Origin: Pedobacter foliorum
Lineage (GTDB): Bacteria; Bacteroidota; Bacteroidia; Sphingobacteriales; Sphingobacteriaceae
NCBI RefSeq assembly: GCF_013266735.1
Contig: NZ_JABSNU010000005.1
Span: forward strand, 186,001-250,000
Length of the DNA stretch: 64,000 nt
Direction: 5' to 3'
The notes beneath the pieces were generated by a model. It was not told the DNA's origin. It ran no database searches and saw only the letters and a program-made list of their open reading frames with translations. Position 1 is the stretch's first letter, and every line of letters starts with the position of its first letter. Below are positions 7,824 through 18,577 of the stretch, piece by piece. The position numbers and the translations under genes are program-made.

Positions 7824-10800
7824 ATGATGCGACTAATTTTTATGTTGTTTGGTGCAGTCCTTTTAGTGGGCATTGGAATCTATGTGTTTTCATCGTCTGT
7901 GCCTGCGCTGCCAAAAGACGTGGAGGAAGCATATCAAACTTTGCCAAAATCCCTTGACTATAATATAGATGTAAAACCAATACTTTCTGATAAATGTTTT
8001 GCTTGCCATGGCCCCGATAAAGCTAAACAGAAAGCCGGACTAAGATTAGATCATGCTGATTTTGCTTATGCTGAATTACCTGAAAATAAAGGCAAAGTTG
8101 CTATTGATCCAGGTAATCTAAATAATAGTGAGGCTTTTCATAGAATCATATCTGCCGACCCGAAGTACAAAATGCCTACTCCGGAATCGCATCTTAACCT
8201 TACGGCTATTGAAAAAGCAACACTGATTAGATGGATTAAGGAGGGTGCAGTATATAAGCCTCACTGGGCTTTTGTAAAACCCGTTAAAGTTGAAACACCG
8301 AAAGTTGATGAGGCTGCTAAAGTGAATAATCCTATTGATAATTTTATTGTCGATAAATTGCAAAAGCAAAAGTTAAAACAATCACCAGAGGCTAATAAGG
8401 AATTGCTGCTGCGCAGAGTATCGTTAGACCTAACCGGTTTGCCTCCAACCATAGCAGAAACTGATGCTTTTTTGAAAGATAAATCTCCCAATGCTTATGA
8501 GAAACAGGTTGACCGTTTGCTCCGTTCGCAGCATTATGGCGAAAAAATGGCGGTCGATTGGCTTGATGTAGCACGGTTTGCTGATTCTCATGGATATACT
8601 GTGGACAGGCTCAGAGATATGTCGCCTTATCGCGATTGGGTCATTAAAGCATTTAATACCAATATGGCTTACGACAAATTTATGCAATGGCAACTTGCAG
8701 GTGATCTTATGCCAAATCCAACGCGCGAAATGTTGATTGCAACGGCCTTTAATCGTAACCATCAGCAAAATATGGAGGGCGGAATTATTGAACAGGAATT
8801 TCAAACAGAATATGTAATAGATCGTACCAATACTTTTGGCGATGCTATGCTGGGTTTGTCGGTTGGTTGTGCCAAATGCCACGACCATAAGTACGATCCC
8901 ATTTCACAAAAGAATTACTATCAGTTGTTCAGCTTTTTTAATAATGTGAAAGAAGCAGGACAGATTTCATTTGATGATACCATGCCGGGTCCAACATTGT
9001 TACTGCCCAATTCAGAAAAAGAGCGAGTGATAAGTGATATTAAAAAGACCATCTCAGTGCAGCAACAAAAGATAAGGGAAAAAGAACGTCAGGAGGAGGC
9101 TAGCTTTCAGAACTGGCTTAGTCGAAAGGATTATAAGAAACTAGCTGCCGACAATATACCTAAGGATGGGTTACAGGCCTACTTTAACTTTGATCAAGGT
9201 AACCTTAATGACCAGGTAGATCGTAAACAGATTGCTGTGATGAAACGTGATGCAGGAGGACCTGGTGAAGCCCCGGTTTTTATTGCAGGGAGCGCTGGTA
9301 AAGGTTTAGTACTGGATGGTGATACCTGGCTTGATCTGAATCAGGTGGGGGTTTTTCGTAAATCTGAACCATTTAGTATAGGGCTTTGGGTTAATATACC
9401 TAAACAGCTTACTGAAGGGGTAATATTTCATAAAAGTATTGCTGAACGCTTGTATAATTTTAAGGGATACCATCTTTACTTGAAAGATAATAAGTTGGAA
9501 TTGAATATGGCCCACGCTTATCCTGCAAATGCGATAACCAAACTTAGTATTGATAATGTGCCACGCGATAAATGGATACAGCTAACTATGATCTATGATG
9601 GCTCATCAAAAGCATCTGGCCTAAAATTATATCTTGATGGTGCAGAGATGAAAATGGAAACTGTTATGGATAAGTTGGATAAGGATATTCTATTTCCCGG
9701 TGGTACACAACCGGGTTTACAAGTAGGAGCCTGGTGGCGCGGTCGTGGTTTTAAAGAAGGTAAGGTAGATGATGTTACGGTGTACAACCGTAGCTTAACA
9801 CCAATTGAAGTATGCGTTTTGGCTAAAAAGACAAGCTGGAATCAATTGGTTTCAAAGCCCAAGCTAACAGATGCAGAGATAAGTTCATTTAGACAGTATT
9901 ATTTTAATGTAGTTGATCCGCTATTGAAGAAAGAAGAAAATGAACTAAAGGTATTGCGCACTAACCTGTCAGACTCTACTGCGAATGTTCCGGAGCTGAT
10001 GGTGATGCAGGAAATGACAAAACCGAAAAAAACTTTCTTACTTAAAAGGGGTAATTATGATATGCCCGGAGAGCAGGTATTTCCTAATACTCCTGAAAGT
10101 ATATTGCCTTATGCTAAAAATCTTCCTAAAAACAGGTATGGCTTAGCCCAGTGGTTAACTAATCGTGATAACCCACTAACTGCCCGAGTTGCAGTAAATC
10201 GCCTTTGGCAGAATTTCTTTGGTGTAGGTTTGGTGAAAACTTCAGAAGATTTTGGTAACCAAGGGGAGATGCCTAGCCATTTAGAATTGCTAGATTGGTT
10301 GGCGGTTTCTTTCTTGGAATCGGGATGGAATGTAAAGGAATTGAACAAAAAGATCGTTATGTCGGCCACTTACAGACAAGATTCTAGGGCAAGTAAAGAA
10401 GCGCGTGAAAAAGATCCTGAAAACCGACTACTTTCTCACGGCCCTGCGTATCGGATGTCGGCCGAAATGATACGAGACAATGCACTTATGGCAAGTGGAT
10501 TATTGAACCCTAAAATTGGTGGAAAAAGTGTAAAGCCTTATCAACCAGATGGTCTTTGGGAAATTAACAATACTTCATATACCCAGGATAAAGGTGCTGA
10601 TGTATACCGCCGTAGTTTGTACGTGGTTGTTAAAAGGTCGGTGCCGAATCCTACACTGTCGACCTTTGATGCTACTTCACGTAGCTATTGTGTTATCCGA
10701 AGACAAAAAACGAATACTCCTTTGCAGGCACTGGTAACGCTAAATGATCCTACTTTTTTGGAAGCAGCAAAGGTATTGGGCGAACAGATGACCAAGGTAG

Positions 10801-11057
10801 CTGATAGTCGTCAGGCTATAGCTCAAACTTATAGAAAGCTTACAGGCCGTTTAGTACAATCAAAAGAGTTGGAATTGCTGTCTGCTTTACAGCAAATGGA
10901 ATTGAAGAAATTCAGGAAAAACCTGGAAAAGCAAAGTGGTTGGCTCAATGCCGGCCAATACCAGGTTAATAAAACGATGGACAGTGCAATGATTGCTGCA
11001 AATGCAGTTGTTGCCAGTACCATATTAAATTCAGATGCAACATTAACAAAACGATAA
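7824..11057 (+). CDS. PSCyt1-PSCyt2-LamG-PSD1 protein (Planctomycete-type cytochrome / DUF1549-DUF1553)
   Basis: This 1077-residue exported protein has an N-terminal membrane anchor or signal (about 3-24). A PSCyt1 domain follows with the haem motif CFACH near residues 58-62, then a DUF1549/PSCyt2 domain at about 150-370. That domain contains a second CxxCH in the family signature [11 protein letters not shown] near 350. A LamG-like module lies at about 455-640 and the DUF1553/PSD1 domain at about 740-1010. These domain sets are abundant in Planctomycetes and also known in Bacteroidota. Their biochemical role is not established; covalent haem and a glycan-binding-like module suggest a periplasmic redox step on polymers. 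ATG at 7824 is preferred over the GTG at 7821. The DUF1501 gene follows after 4 bp. Confidence 0.88.
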   Translation: MMRLIFMLFGAVLLVGIGIYVFSSSVPALPKDVEEAYQTLPKSLDYNIDVKPILSDKCFACHGPDKAKQKAGLRLDHADFAYAELPENKGKVAIDPGNLNNSEAFHRIISADPKYKMPTPESHLNLTAIEKATLIRWIKEGAVYKPHWAFVKPVKVETPKVDEAAKVNNPIDNFIVDKLQKQKLKQSPEANKELLLRRVSLDLTGLPPTIAETDAFLKDKSPNAYEKQVDRLLRSQHYGEKMAVDWLDVARFADSHGYTVDRLRDMSPYRDWVIKAFNTNMAYDKFMQWQLAGDLMPNPTREMLIATAFNRNHQQNMEGGIIEQEFQTEYVIDRTNTFGDAMLGLSVGCAKCHDHKYDPISQKNYYQLFSFFNNVKEAGQISFDDTMPGPTLLLPNSEKERVISDIKKTISVQQQKIREKERQEEASFQNWLSRKDYKKLAADNIPKDGLQAYFNFDQGNLNDQVDRKQIAVMKRDAGGPGEAPVFIAGSAGKGLVLDGDTWLDLNQVGVFRKSEPFSIGLWVNIPKQLTEGVIFHKSIAERLYNFKGYHLYLKDNKLELNMAHAYPANAITKLSIDNVPRDKWIQLTMIYDGSSKASGLKLYLDGAEMKMETVMDKLDKDILFPGGTQPGLQVGAWWRGRGFKEGKVDDVTVYNRSLTPIEVCVLAKKTSWNQLVSKPKLTDAEISSFRQYYFNVVDPLLKKEENELKVLRTNLSDSTANVPELMVMQEMTKPKKTFLLKRGNYDMPGEQVFPNTPESILPYAKNLPKNRYGLAQWLTNRDNPLTARVAVNRLWQNFFGVGLVKTSEDFGNQGEMPSHLELLDWLAVSFLESGWNVKELNKKIVMSATYRQDSRASKEAREKDPENRLLSHGPAYRMSAEMIRDNALMASGLLNPKIGGKSVKPYQPDGLWEINNTSYTQDKGADVYRRSLYVVVKRSVPNPTLSTFDATSRSYCVIRRQKTNTPLQALVTLNDPTFLEAAKVLGEQMTKVADSRQAIAQTYRKLTGRLVQSKELELLSALQQMELKKFRKNLEKQSGWLNAGQYQVNKTMDSAMIAANAVVASTILNSDATLTKR

Positions 11058-11061
11058 CCTC

Positions 11062-12582
11062 ATGGCAGATCATCACCACCACGAAGAAGAATTTAGGCTC
11101 AATGACCCTGAATTTAATCGGTTGAACCAAAGACTGGATCGGCGCGACTTTCTGACCAAAACATCCATGGGAATTGGTGCTTTGGCACTTGGGTCCTTGT
11201 TTGGTAACAAACTAATGGGAAATGCTCCTCGTCCTGCAATCAGCAATGCAACAGGAGATATGGAGCAGGAGATATTAAGGGCATTGCCACACTTTGCTCC
11301 AAAGGCTAAAAGAGTGGTATACCTTTTTATGAGTGGGGGGCCTTCGCAGCTTGAAACTTTTGATTATAAGCCTGCATTGGTAAATATGATGGGGCAAAAC
11401 CTGCCGGATTCTGTCCGTAAGGGGCAGAGGTTAACAGGGATGAGTGCAAACCAGAGCGCTTTACCGATGGTGCCTTCTTATTATAAGTTTAATCAACACG
11501 GGCAAAACCAGACCTGGATTAGCGAGTTGTTACCTTATACCGCCAAAGTGGTTGATGATTTATGTATTGTAAAATCTATGCATTCTGAAGCGATTAATCA
11601 TGATCCGGCAATTACCTTTTTTCAAACTGGGAATCAATTACCTGGTCGCCCATCAATAGGCTCCTGGTTAAGTTATGGGTTAGGCTCTGATAATGAAAAT
11701 CTGCCCACATTTATTGTTTTGGTATCTAAAAACGGTCAGAAAGATCAACCTCTTTACGCCCGCTTATGGGGTAATGGATTTTTACCATCCAAACATCAGG
11801 GTGTACAATTTGGATCAGGAAAAGATCCGGTATTGTTTCTTAACAATCCCGATGGCTATGATGGAGCCGATAGGAAAGAAATGCTGGAATATCTGTCGAA
11901 GTTAAATCAGGTACAAAACAGTACTTATGGTGATCCGGAGGTAGATGCGCGAATAGCGCAATATGAAATGGCTTACCGTATGCAAACATCGGTGCCGGAA
12001 GTGATGAGTGTAGCTGATGAGCCAGAGGAAGTATTTGAGTTGTATGGGCCTGATAGTAAAGATCCGGATACTTATGCGGCAAACTGTCTGTTGGCGCGGA
12101 AACTGTTAGAAAAGGATGTGAAATTTGTTCAGCTGTACCACCAGGGATGGGATCAGCATGGAGGCTTGCCATCTGGTATCGCGGGACAATGTAAAGCTAC
12201 AGATCAGGCAACAGCAGCCCTGATCACAGATTTGAAACGCAGAGGTTTGCTTGAAGATACATTAGTGATTTGGGGAGGCGAGTTTGGTCGTACAGTATAC
12301 TCACAAGGCAAGTTAACGGCCAATGATTATGGTAGAGACCATCATCCGCGCTGTTTCACCATGTGGATGGCTGGTGCAGGGGTAAAGCCGGGAATTAGTT
12401 TCGGTGAAACTGATGACTTTAGCTATAATATTGTGAAAGATCCTGTTCATGTACATGATTTTCAGGCTACTTTATTGCACCTCATGGGGATTGATCATGA
12501 GCGGCTTACTTATAAGTTTCAAGGTAGGAGGTTTAGACTTACTGATGTAGAAGGAAAAATAGTAAAGGGTATTTTAGCATGA
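11062..12582 (+). CDS. DUF1501 protein, Tat-exported, sulfatase-superfamily-like
   Basis: This 506-residue protein opens with a His-rich stretch and then a twin-arginine signal, [18 protein letters not shown], at about 28-45, which points to export in a folded state. The rest matches DUF1501, a family distantly related to the alkaline phosphatase/sulfatase fold. Typical stretches are [20 protein letters not shown], a central [17 protein letters not shown] and a late [12 protein letters not shown] followed by [13 protein letters not shown]1501 genes almost always sit beside PSD1 genes, as here, and no activity is established. It is 4 bp from the gene before and overlaps the next by 4 bp (ATGA), so translation is coupled. 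Metal binding by the conserved Asp/His residues is inferred from fold relatives. Confidence 0.9.
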   Translation: MADHHHHEEEFRLNDPEFNRLNQRLDRRDFLTKTSMGIGALALGSLFGNKLMGNAPRPAISNATGDMEQEILRALPHFAPKAKRVVYLFMSGGPSQLETFDYKPALVNMMGQNLPDSVRKGQRLTGMSANQSALPMVPSYYKFNQHGQNQTWISELLPYTAKVVDDLCIVKSMHSEAINHDPAITFFQTGNQLPGRPSIGSWLSYGLGSDNENLPTFIVLVSKNGQKDQPLYARLWGNGFLPSKHQGVQFGSGKDPVLFLNNPDGYDGADRKEMLEYLSKLNQVQNSTYGDPEVDARIAQYEMAYRMQTSVPEVMSVADEPEEVFELYGPDSKDPDTYAANCLLARKLLEKDVKFVQLYHQGWDQHGGLPSGIAGQCKATDQATAALITDLKRRGLLEDTLVIWGGEFGRTVYSQGKLTANDYGRDHHPRCFTMWMAGAGVKPGISFGETDDFSYNIVKDPVHVHDFQATLLHLMGIDHERLTYKFQGRRFRLTDVEGKIVKGILA

Positions 12583-13922
12583 TATTACTGGATATTTTTA
12601 CTTTTTCCGGGCGGTTACACCCACTGATTGTACACTTGCCAATTGGTTTTATTTTGCTTGCTACATTGTTTAACATCTTATCCTATTTGCAAAAATATAG
12701 GCATCTGAAGCAAAGTGTCCCTCTTATTTTGTTCATTGGTTTTGTTGCGGCAGTGCTGGCCTGTATATTTGGGTATGTGCTCTCTCTAAGTGGAGATTAT
12801 GATGCCGATACGCTTAGCCATCACAAGTTTTCGGGAATTACATTAGCCATTATTTGTGGGTTACTTTATTTTTCTTCTACTTCGGTGTTTAGAAAATACC
12901 TTCATATTGGAGATAAACTCTTCTCGGCTTTACTGTTGGGATTGGTTGTGTTGATGAGTTATAGTGGCCACCAGGGTGCAAGCCTTACACATGGAAACGA
13001 TTATCTGACTTTTCGCACATTGATGCAACAGGAACGTGAAAAGCCAGCAACAGTAGAACAAGCAATGTTGTTTGAGGATGTAATACAACCAATCCTTCAA
13101 AAAAAATGCATACAATGCCACCGTGATGGGAAACAAAAAGGTGAACTATCTTTAGAATCATTAACTGCACTAAAAAAAGGCGGCAAGAATGGTCAGGCCG
13201 TGGTGCCAGGCAAGCCGGATGCCAGCGAGCTTTTTAAGCGCATTACTCTCGATGAAGATCATAAGGATTTTATGCCAGCCGATGGAAAACCTCCTTTAAC
13301 CAAAAATGAAGTAAAACTGATTACATGGTGGATTAAAGAAGGTAAAGCAGAAGGGGGTAAAACTATTGCTGAAATTAAAAATACAACTGCATTAAAACCA
13401 ATGGTAGCGCTGTTTTTAGGGATAGGAGGAGTTACAGATTCTGAAGAGGATGGTGGTAGTGAAGTGTCTCAGGTTATTAATCCTGATTTGCCACTTGCTG
13501 TGGATACCGCAATCATTGCTAAGCTGAAAAATAAAGGAATTAGGATTAGAATGATGTTGAATAAACCTGTAATGCTTGATGTGACCTTACCTTCGAAATC
13601 CGGCATTAAAGTGGCAGATGTAAAAACTGATATATTAAAGCTGGCAAAGAACATTGTTTGGTTAAATTTTTCGGACAATCAATTAACAGATCAGGACCTT
13701 GATTTTCTACCTTCACTAACTAACCTTGAGAAACTGAGACTGGATAAAAATCCTGTTACGGATCGTTTAAGCGATTACTTAATTTCCATGAAGCATCTTG
13801 AAGCAGTGAACCTCAATGAAACTAAGATAACAGATGCCACTACGCTAAAGCTTAAAAAGAATCCTGGCATTAAAAGGGTGTACAGTTGGAAAACTAGCAT
13901 CGCCGAAATAAAAATGGATTAG
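12579..13922 (+). CDS. Membrane protein: DUF2231-like helices, PSCyt1-type haem domain and leucine-rich repeats
   Basis: This 447-residue protein starts with [18 protein letters not shown] and has four predicted membrane helices in the first about 130 residues, resembling DUF2231-type membrane domains. Next comes a PSCyt1-like domain with CIQCH near 179-183 and the conserved [20 protein letters not shown] segment. The last about 160 residues carry leucine-rich-repeat-like units ([47 protein letters not shown]). It overlaps the DUF1501 gene by 4 bp and is the last gene of the three-gene operon. A role as membrane anchor or electron outlet for the haem proteins is likely but unproven. The haem plus LRR fusion suggests protein-protein contact on the periplasmic side. 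Confidence 0.82.
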   Translation: MILLDIFTFSGRLHPLIVHLPIGFILLATLFNILSYLQKYRHLKQSVPLILFIGFVAAVLACIFGYVLSLSGDYDADTLSHHKFSGITLAIICGLLYFSSTSVFRKYLHIGDKLFSALLLGLVVLMSYSGHQGASLTHGNDYLTFRTLMQQEREKPATVEQAMLFEDVIQPILQKKCIQCHRDGKQKGELSLESLTALKKGGKNGQAVVPGKPDASELFKRITLDEDHKDFMPADGKPPLTKNEVKLITWWIKEGKAEGGKTIAEIKNTTALKPMVALFLGIGGVTDSEEDGGSEVSQVINPDLPLAVDTAIIAKLKNKGIRIRMMLNKPVMLDVTLPSKSGIKVADVKTDILKLAKNIVWLNFSDNQLTDQDLDFLPSLTNLEKLRLDKNPVTDRLSDYLISMKHLEAVNLNETKITDATTLKLKKNPGIKRVYSWKTSIAEIKMD

Positions 13923-13997
13923 CCATAAAACCTAACTGAACAACAATTTTTGTGGAGATAGAAATGGAAAATATTATCTTCAAATAAATATTTCTTA

Positions 13998-14879
13998 ATG
14001 AACACTATTGATTGCAAGTCAACATTTACATTACTGCTTACAGATTATGTGAAATTGAATAAGAACTGGAATTATAAGAATGTTACCAGTGTGTTCTATA
14101 GGATAATATATATTGATGAAGGAGAAGGGAAACTTATATGCGATCTGGAAGAGTATGCCCTTGAGCCAGGTTTTTTGTATTTAATACCTAGTTTTACCAC
14201 TTGTAGCTATATATGTGAGCATTATCTGAGCCATTATTACATTTGTTTTTTGGAGGAATTTCAGTTAGGTTCTCTATTTGTTTCTAATAGAAATGTGTTT
14301 AAGATTTCTGCAAGTGAAATAGACATTACGTCTATGAAAAGAGTATTTAAGCTTAATCCTGGGAGGGGGTTGGTTACTTCAAATAATCCTGAGGTATTTG
14401 AAAAGGATAAAGATTTAACAGCTTATTATGATTTGAATAATACGATGCCATTGTCTGCTTATATGGAAACATGTGGACTTCTATTGACACTGGTTTCCAG
14501 ATTTGTTCAATCTCCATTGTTTTTAAAGACTGAGGCGAATCATATTAATTCGAAAATTGCTAGTGCTATTTTCTTTATGAAGAATAATTTAAGACGTCCT
14601 ATCTCAGTTGCGGAATTGGCTAGAACTGCAAATTATCATCCGGATCATTTCTCCAGACTATTTTTACAAAATACAGGTGCAAGGCCTTTAGATTACCTTA
14701 AATCGAAAAGAATTGAACGGTCACAGTTTCTTTTGGCCACTACCGATATGACTTTTTACGAAATAGCCAACGAATCCGGATTTGAAAGTCAAGCTTATTT
14801 CTCAAGAGCTTTCAAAAGTGTAACCGGTTTTACTCCGGGGCAATACAAAAAGAATATTGCCCGGAGGTTAATTTTATAG
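13998..14879 (+). CDS. AraC-family transcriptional regulator
   Basis: This 293-residue protein has an N-terminal cupin-like sensor part (about 10-160, with the cupin-type phrase LEPGFLYLIPSF) and a C-terminal AraC domain at about 185-288. The two helix-turn-helix units are recognisable as ISVAELARTANYHPDHFSRLF and FYEIANESGFESQAYFSRAF, closing with GFTPGQYKK. Such regulators activate sugar or glycan genes on ligand binding. It follows the haem/DUF1501 operon by 75 bp on the same strand and is convergent with a DUF4091 gene. The 21-bp-spaced direct repeat at 7729-7759 is a good candidate target. The ligand is unknown. Confidence 0.92.
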   Translation: MNTIDCKSTFTLLLTDYVKLNKNWNYKNVTSVFYRIIYIDEGEGKLICDLEEYALEPGFLYLIPSFTTCSYICEHYLSHYYICFLEEFQLGSLFVSNRNVFKISASEIDITSMKRVFKLNPGRGLVTSNNPEVFEKDKDLTAYYDLNNTMPLSAYMETCGLLLTLVSRFVQSPLFLKTEANHINSKIASAIFFMKNNLRRPISVAELARTANYHPDHFSRLFLQNTGARPLDYLKSKRIERSQFLLATTDMTFYEIANESGFESQAYFSRAFKSVTGFTPGQYKKNIARRLIL

Positions 14880-14912
14880 CTTACCTTTTTGCTAGGTTAA
14901 ATCATTAATTTT

Positions 14913-16646
14913 TTACTGATTTAGAAGAGGCTTTACTTTTCTAAGCATTTCATCGGCTGTGGTAGTAGCCAATGATTTTATGTCGAACATTTTCAACGCA
15001 TTGTTTAGCTCGTTTAGCTGCTTAGTCTGTTTGTTTTTTTGATAAAATGATTTTAATTGTCTGATTTTTTCAAAATCCTGAGCACCTTCCAATAGCTTTT
15101 CAAATCTTAAAGAGCTTAGTGGACCAGGGTAAACCATATAAGTATCCCCAGCTGGCCAAGTGATAAAACGGCTATCTACCAGTGGATTTTTTGTCCAGCT
15201 ATTATAAGCCCATCTTAAATAGCCGTCCATATTTTTATTCGCGGTGTACCAACCTATCCATGCGCCCTCAGCAGGTGATGAGAAAGTGAATCCATTAGGA
15301 TAAGGCTCAGTACAGCAGGTGTACCAGGTGCTAACTTTACCTTGTTGCTGGCGTTTTTGCAAAGTAGCCGCAGGAAAGTCCCATCTAGAGGCAATGCAAT
15401 AGGTATCTATATCTTTTTCTATTTCAGGATGATAATCTCCTGCCAATGCAATTTTCCAGTTTTTATCTGTTTCTTTCAATAATTTTATCACTGATTTCAT
15501 TGCTTCCATTGGCCTTTCGTCCATTGCAATATAAGTTTTGCTAAACCATCCTTTTTGTTTCAGGTGCTTGGTAAAATCGACAAGCATAGTTTTCCAAAAA
15601 GCGTCATATGATGGAGTGCCAATAGCATCTGTTAAAATGGCCTCTTTTTGTAGGTTTTCGTCATAATAGGTGAAAGCAATTTTCCAAGGCACCATACTGT
15701 AACAGTTGATTCGTTCCGTAATACCGCAATCCATTACAAAAGCTACATATTTATCAAATAAGCTATAATCGTATTTCCAGCTTCCATCTTTTTTCTTGGT
15801 CCATTTAATCAAACTCGGATAATCATCATACGTTTGATGACCCCAAGGCTCATTAACTATACTTGTGGTAATGGTTTTTTGGCCTGCATTGGCCAACATT
15901 TGATAGTACTCTTTCATTAATGAAAAATGTTCAGTACTCCATAATGGCACATTGTGCGTGCGGGAAATAGCTGCCGGATGTTGCCATAAATCTAAATCAT
16001 ATTTCCATTTACTAGCAGGAGGTAGTGTTTTGTTTAATACCTGCACAGTTATCGACATAGTATATTCCTTATCACCTTTTATTTTAATTGCACCTTTGTA
16101 ACTTCCTGGAGTGGTGTTGTTTGGAACTTTTATGCTTAGCCAAATTGGTTGGGTGCTATTTTTTTTAAGTAGGACAGCGGTAGTTTTTGTATCAATGATA
16201 TCTGCAACATATGAAGAATCAAAGTCTTCTGGTTTACGGTAACCACAGCCATCTCTAAATTCGTCGGTAATCACATATTTTACAAAACCAGCTGTAATGT
16301 TTTCTTTGTTAATGACTTGTCCTTCCTTGTTTTTCAGATCAGACATTTGTAAACTAATGTTGTTTACACTCTGGTTTGCCCATACCAATAGTTGTGTGTG
16401 TATTTTTTCACCTTTCCATGCTTTTGCTTGCCACATTGATTGTAATTGCACTTTTGGGGGCAATTCTTTTGCAAAACGTGTGTTAGAGGATGCAAAACTT
16501 ACATTTAATCCATTGGATACTTTGCTCCATTCATTACTAATGATTTGCTCATTTAACTGAGGCTTTTTTTGCAAGGCTAAGCTTACATCTTGCGCCTTAA
16601 TATTTAAGCATAAAAAGGATAGACAGATAAGAAAAAGATGTTTCAT
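14913..16646 (-). CDS. Secreted DUF4091 protein, putative glycoside hydrolase
   Basis: This 577-residue protein has a signal peptide ending near LNIKAQ (13-18). The N-terminal half contains a beta-sandwich-like region with ISLQMSDLKNKEGQ. A TIM-barrel-like part follows from about 210, with LDLWQHPAAISRTHNVPLW and TYIAMDERPMEAM, typical of DUF4091 proteins. The Asp-Glu of MDERP sits where a TIM-barrel hydrolase could carry a catalytic acid. The C-terminus is a DUF4091 domain that includes the WIGWYTANKNMDGYLRWAY segment. The family is common in Bacteroidota glycan loci and substrate data are lacking. It is transcribed toward the AraC gene and away from the phosphodiesterase-like gene. Confidence 0.8.
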   Translation of the reverse strand: MKHLFLICLSFLCLNIKAQDVSLALQKKPQLNEQIISNEWSKVSNGLNVSFASSNTRFAKELPPKVQLQSMWQAKAWKGEKIHTQLLVWANQSVNNISLQMSDLKNKEGQVINKENITAGFVKYVITDEFRDGCGYRKPEDFDSSYVADIIDTKTTAVLLKKNSTQPIWLSIKVPNNTTPGSYKGAIKIKGDKEYTMSITVQVLNKTLPPASKWKYDLDLWQHPAAISRTHNVPLWSTEHFSLMKEYYQMLANAGQKTITTSIVNEPWGHQTYDDYPSLIKWTKKKDGSWKYDYSLFDKYVAFVMDCGITERINCYSMVPWKIAFTYYDENLQKEAILTDAIGTPSYDAFWKTMLVDFTKHLKQKGWFSKTYIAMDERPMEAMKSVIKLLKETDKNWKIALAGDYHPEIEKDIDTYCIASRWDFPAATLQKRQQQGKVSTWYTCCTEPYPNGFTFSSPAEGAWIGWYTANKNMDGYLRWAYNSWTKNPLVDSRFITWPAGDTYMVYPGPLSSLRFEKLLEGAQDFEKIRQLKSFYQKNKQTKQLNELNNALKMFDIKSLATTTADEMLRKVKPLLNQ

Positions 16647-16810
16647 GTTTCTAAGTTAAGTATTTAGAGGGTATGGTAAAATTGTTTATGTATCAGGTTT
16701 ATTACGCAAGCGTTTGATGTAGTGTAACAATGTCGATAGGGTTGTTTAGGGCTCACTTCAAGAATACTTTATTAATGAGATTGGGTAGTGTAAATGCAGG
16801 GTGTTGATTT

Positions 16811-16832
16811 ATACTAAACTAATGTTTAGTAT
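16811..16832. promoter_or_regulatory. Palindrome ATACTAAAC-TAAT-GTTTAGTAT
   Basis: Nine-bp arms at 16811-16819 and 16824-16832 are perfect inverted repeats around TAAT. The site lies 36 bp before the start of the phosphodiesterase-like gene and within the 222-bp divergent region shared with the DUF4091 gene. This size and symmetry fit an operator for a dimeric regulator. The regulator is not identified. Confidence 0.45.
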
Positions 16833-16868
16833 TGGTGCTTTTGTTGGCCAGATATAAATTTTTTAGAT

Positions 16869-17771
16869 ATGAGAACAAATTTTTTAAAAATGCTTGTTTT
16901 AACAATGATCTCCTTTTCGGCAATAGCTCAAAAAATACCTGCCAAAGTATTGATTATTGGCCTGGATGGTTTTAGCTCCGAAGGTTTTAAGACTGCAAAA
17001 CATCCTAATTTGGATAAAATGATTGCCGATGGTGTATTGTCGCTCACTACAAGGCCGGTTATGCCATCTGTTACCCTGCCGAACTGGACCAGTCATATGA
17101 CCGGTTCCGGGCCTGAAGAGCACGGAATAACAAGTAATGATTGGACGTTAGAGAAACATCCTTTGGCTTCCATTGAGACGGACAAGGATGGCTATTACCC
17201 TTCAATCTTTAAAGTTCTGAAAGATGAAATGCCATCTTCCAAAATCGCATACTATTACAATTGGAAAGAATTGATTAATCCTATTAACAGAAAATACCTT
17301 GATGAGGTTTATTTTGAAGATAAGGATCAGTATCAACAGAGTTATCAAAAAGCTTATGATTTTTTGCTAAAGAATAGGCAAAGCCCTTCACTTGTATTTT
17401 TATATAGTGTACACACTGATCATGCAGGTCATAGTTTTAAATGGATGTCGCCGGAATATATCAAAGCTATTGAAGATGCAGATGTCGAAATAGGGATATT
17501 GCTGGATAAGTTAAAAGCTTCGGGAATTTATAAGGACACACATATTTTGTTAATTACCGATCATGGTGGGGTAAACCAAGGGCATGGTGGTGTTTCGATG
17601 GCTGAGATGCAAATACCTTGGGCCATCACCGGACCAAAGATCAGAAAGCGTGGGTTAATTACCGAATTCAACAGCAATAAGAATACGGCTCTGGTGTTGG
17701 CTAAGATTTTTGGAATTAGTAAGCTTCCTTCTTCCTGGACCGGGGTAGTGCCAAATGGGGTATTTAAATAA
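16869..17771 (+). CDS. Secreted alkaline-phosphatase-superfamily protein (nucleotide pyrophosphatase/phosphodiesterase type)
   Basis: This 300-residue protein has a signal peptide (cleavage near 20, AIAQK) and the type I phosphodiesterase/NPP fold. Visible metal and nucleophile elements are Asp33 in IIGLDGF, nucleophile Thr69 in MPSVTLPNWTSH, His182/Asp184/His185 in VHTDHAGHSF, and the late ITDHGGVNQGHGG metal motif. These give a complete two-metal site for hydrolysing phosphate mono- or diesters. The protein is shorter than many NPPs (about 400 aa), so the insert domains are small. It sits between a DUF4091 gene and a PUL sigma factor, so the substrate may be a phosphorylated glycan, but this is inferred from position only. 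Confidence 0.85.
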   Translation: MRTNFLKMLVLTMISFSAIAQKIPAKVLIIGLDGFSSEGFKTAKHPNLDKMIADGVLSLTTRPVMPSVTLPNWTSHMTGSGPEEHGITSNDWTLEKHPLASIETDKDGYYPSIFKVLKDEMPSSKIAYYYNWKELINPINRKYLDEVYFEDKDQYQQSYQKAYDFLLKNRQSPSLVFLYSVHTDHAGHSFKWMSPEYIKAIEDADVEIGILLDKLKASGIYKDTHILLITDHGGVNQGHGGVSMAEMQIPWAITGPKIRKRGLITEFNSNKNTALVLAKIFGISKLPSSWTGVVPNGVFK

Positions 17772-17846
17772 AGCCTGTTTCAGTTTTTTTAGAACCAAAA
17801 GACTGTTCTGTGATAAGTATTATGTTTTAAAAGTAAGGAAGGATAA

Positions 17847-18428
17847 TTATATATTAAAGAATATAATGGAATATAGGATTGCTTTAATGGAAATTCTAAG
17901 AGCTTTTAATGCTATTGTAATTTGATTTTCAACAGTGCGTTTTGAAATCCCTAGCTTATCTGCGATTTCTTGATTAGATAAGTTATCGAATCTGCTTAGC
18001 ATAAAAATTTCTTTGCATTTCTTTGGCAATTTTGCAAGAACGAGTTCAATACTATTTTCCATTTCCTGGTAACGGATTTTTTCCTCTCCTTGATTCACGA
18101 CATAACTTGAGTCTGGGAGCGCATCATATTCGTCGACAAGCACAATTGGGTTGAGTTTTCCTCTTTTTATTAATTTGTATACCTGGTACCTTGATGCTGT
18201 GGTGAGATAATTTTTAAAAGAAGTAACTTCTAAACTGTGTCTGTTGCGCCAGATGTTTAAAAAGATATCATGTACAAGTTCGGTACAAGCTTCCTGGTCT
18301 TTAAGGTATGTAAAGGATGTAGTATAGACAGCAGACCAATACCTGTTAAATAACAGATCAAAGGCCTTGTTGTTATCTAATTGTATCAGCTTCCATAATT
18401 CAGAATCGGAAGGTTGAGCTTTTGTCAT
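17847..18428 (-). CDS. ECF-family RNA polymerase sigma factor
   Basis: This 193-residue protein has sigma region 2 at about 20-85 (NNKAFDLLFNRYWSAVYTTS, then VHDIFLNIWRNR) and region 4 at about 125-180 (LPKKCKEIFMLSRFDNLS and NQEIADKLGISKRTVENQI). Regions 1.1 and 3 are absent, as in ECF factors. It is divergent from a fecR anti-sigma gene across 149 bp. In Bacteroidota such pairs control the neighbouring susC operon when the STN-bearing SusC signals to FecR. Both partners stand next to an STN-type SusC here, which supports that circuit. The divergent order is less common than sigma-fecR in tandem. Confidence 0.92.
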   Translation of the reverse strand: MTKAQPSDSELWKLIQLDNNKAFDLLFNRYWSAVYTTSFTYLKDQEACTELVHDIFLNIWRNRHSLEVTSFKNYLTTASRYQVYKLIKRGKLNPIVLVDEYDALPDSSYVVNQGEEKIRYQEMENSIELVLAKLPKKCKEIFMLSRFDNLSNQEIADKLGISKRTVENQITIALKALRISIKAILYSIIFFNI

Positions 18429-18452
18429 ACAGAATATCCCTGATTTAAAAAT

Positions 18453-18476
18453 AGGTTATTTTTTGCTGAATAACCT
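18453..18476. promoter_or_regulatory. Inverted repeat in the sigma/fecR divergent region
   Basis: The 8-bp arms AGGTTATT (18453-18460) and AATAACCT (18469-18476) flank an 8-nt spacer. The element starts 25 bp upstream of the sigma gene start, within the 149-bp divergent region. It may be an operator or a leader hairpin of the sigma transcript. Only the symmetry is seen. Confidence 0.35.
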
Positions 18477-18577
18477 CTACATAGTTAGTTAATAGTTTAG
18501 CAAAATAAAATAAAAAAATATTTATGTGTGTGTTGGTCGAAATTCGGCTCTATATAAGTGATACCAAATATTAAAGT

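Noticed and set aside
8430..8888. A 152-aa frame on the minus strand inside the PSD1 gene
   Set aside because: It is antisense to the conserved PSCyt2 domain, has no start context and no family features.
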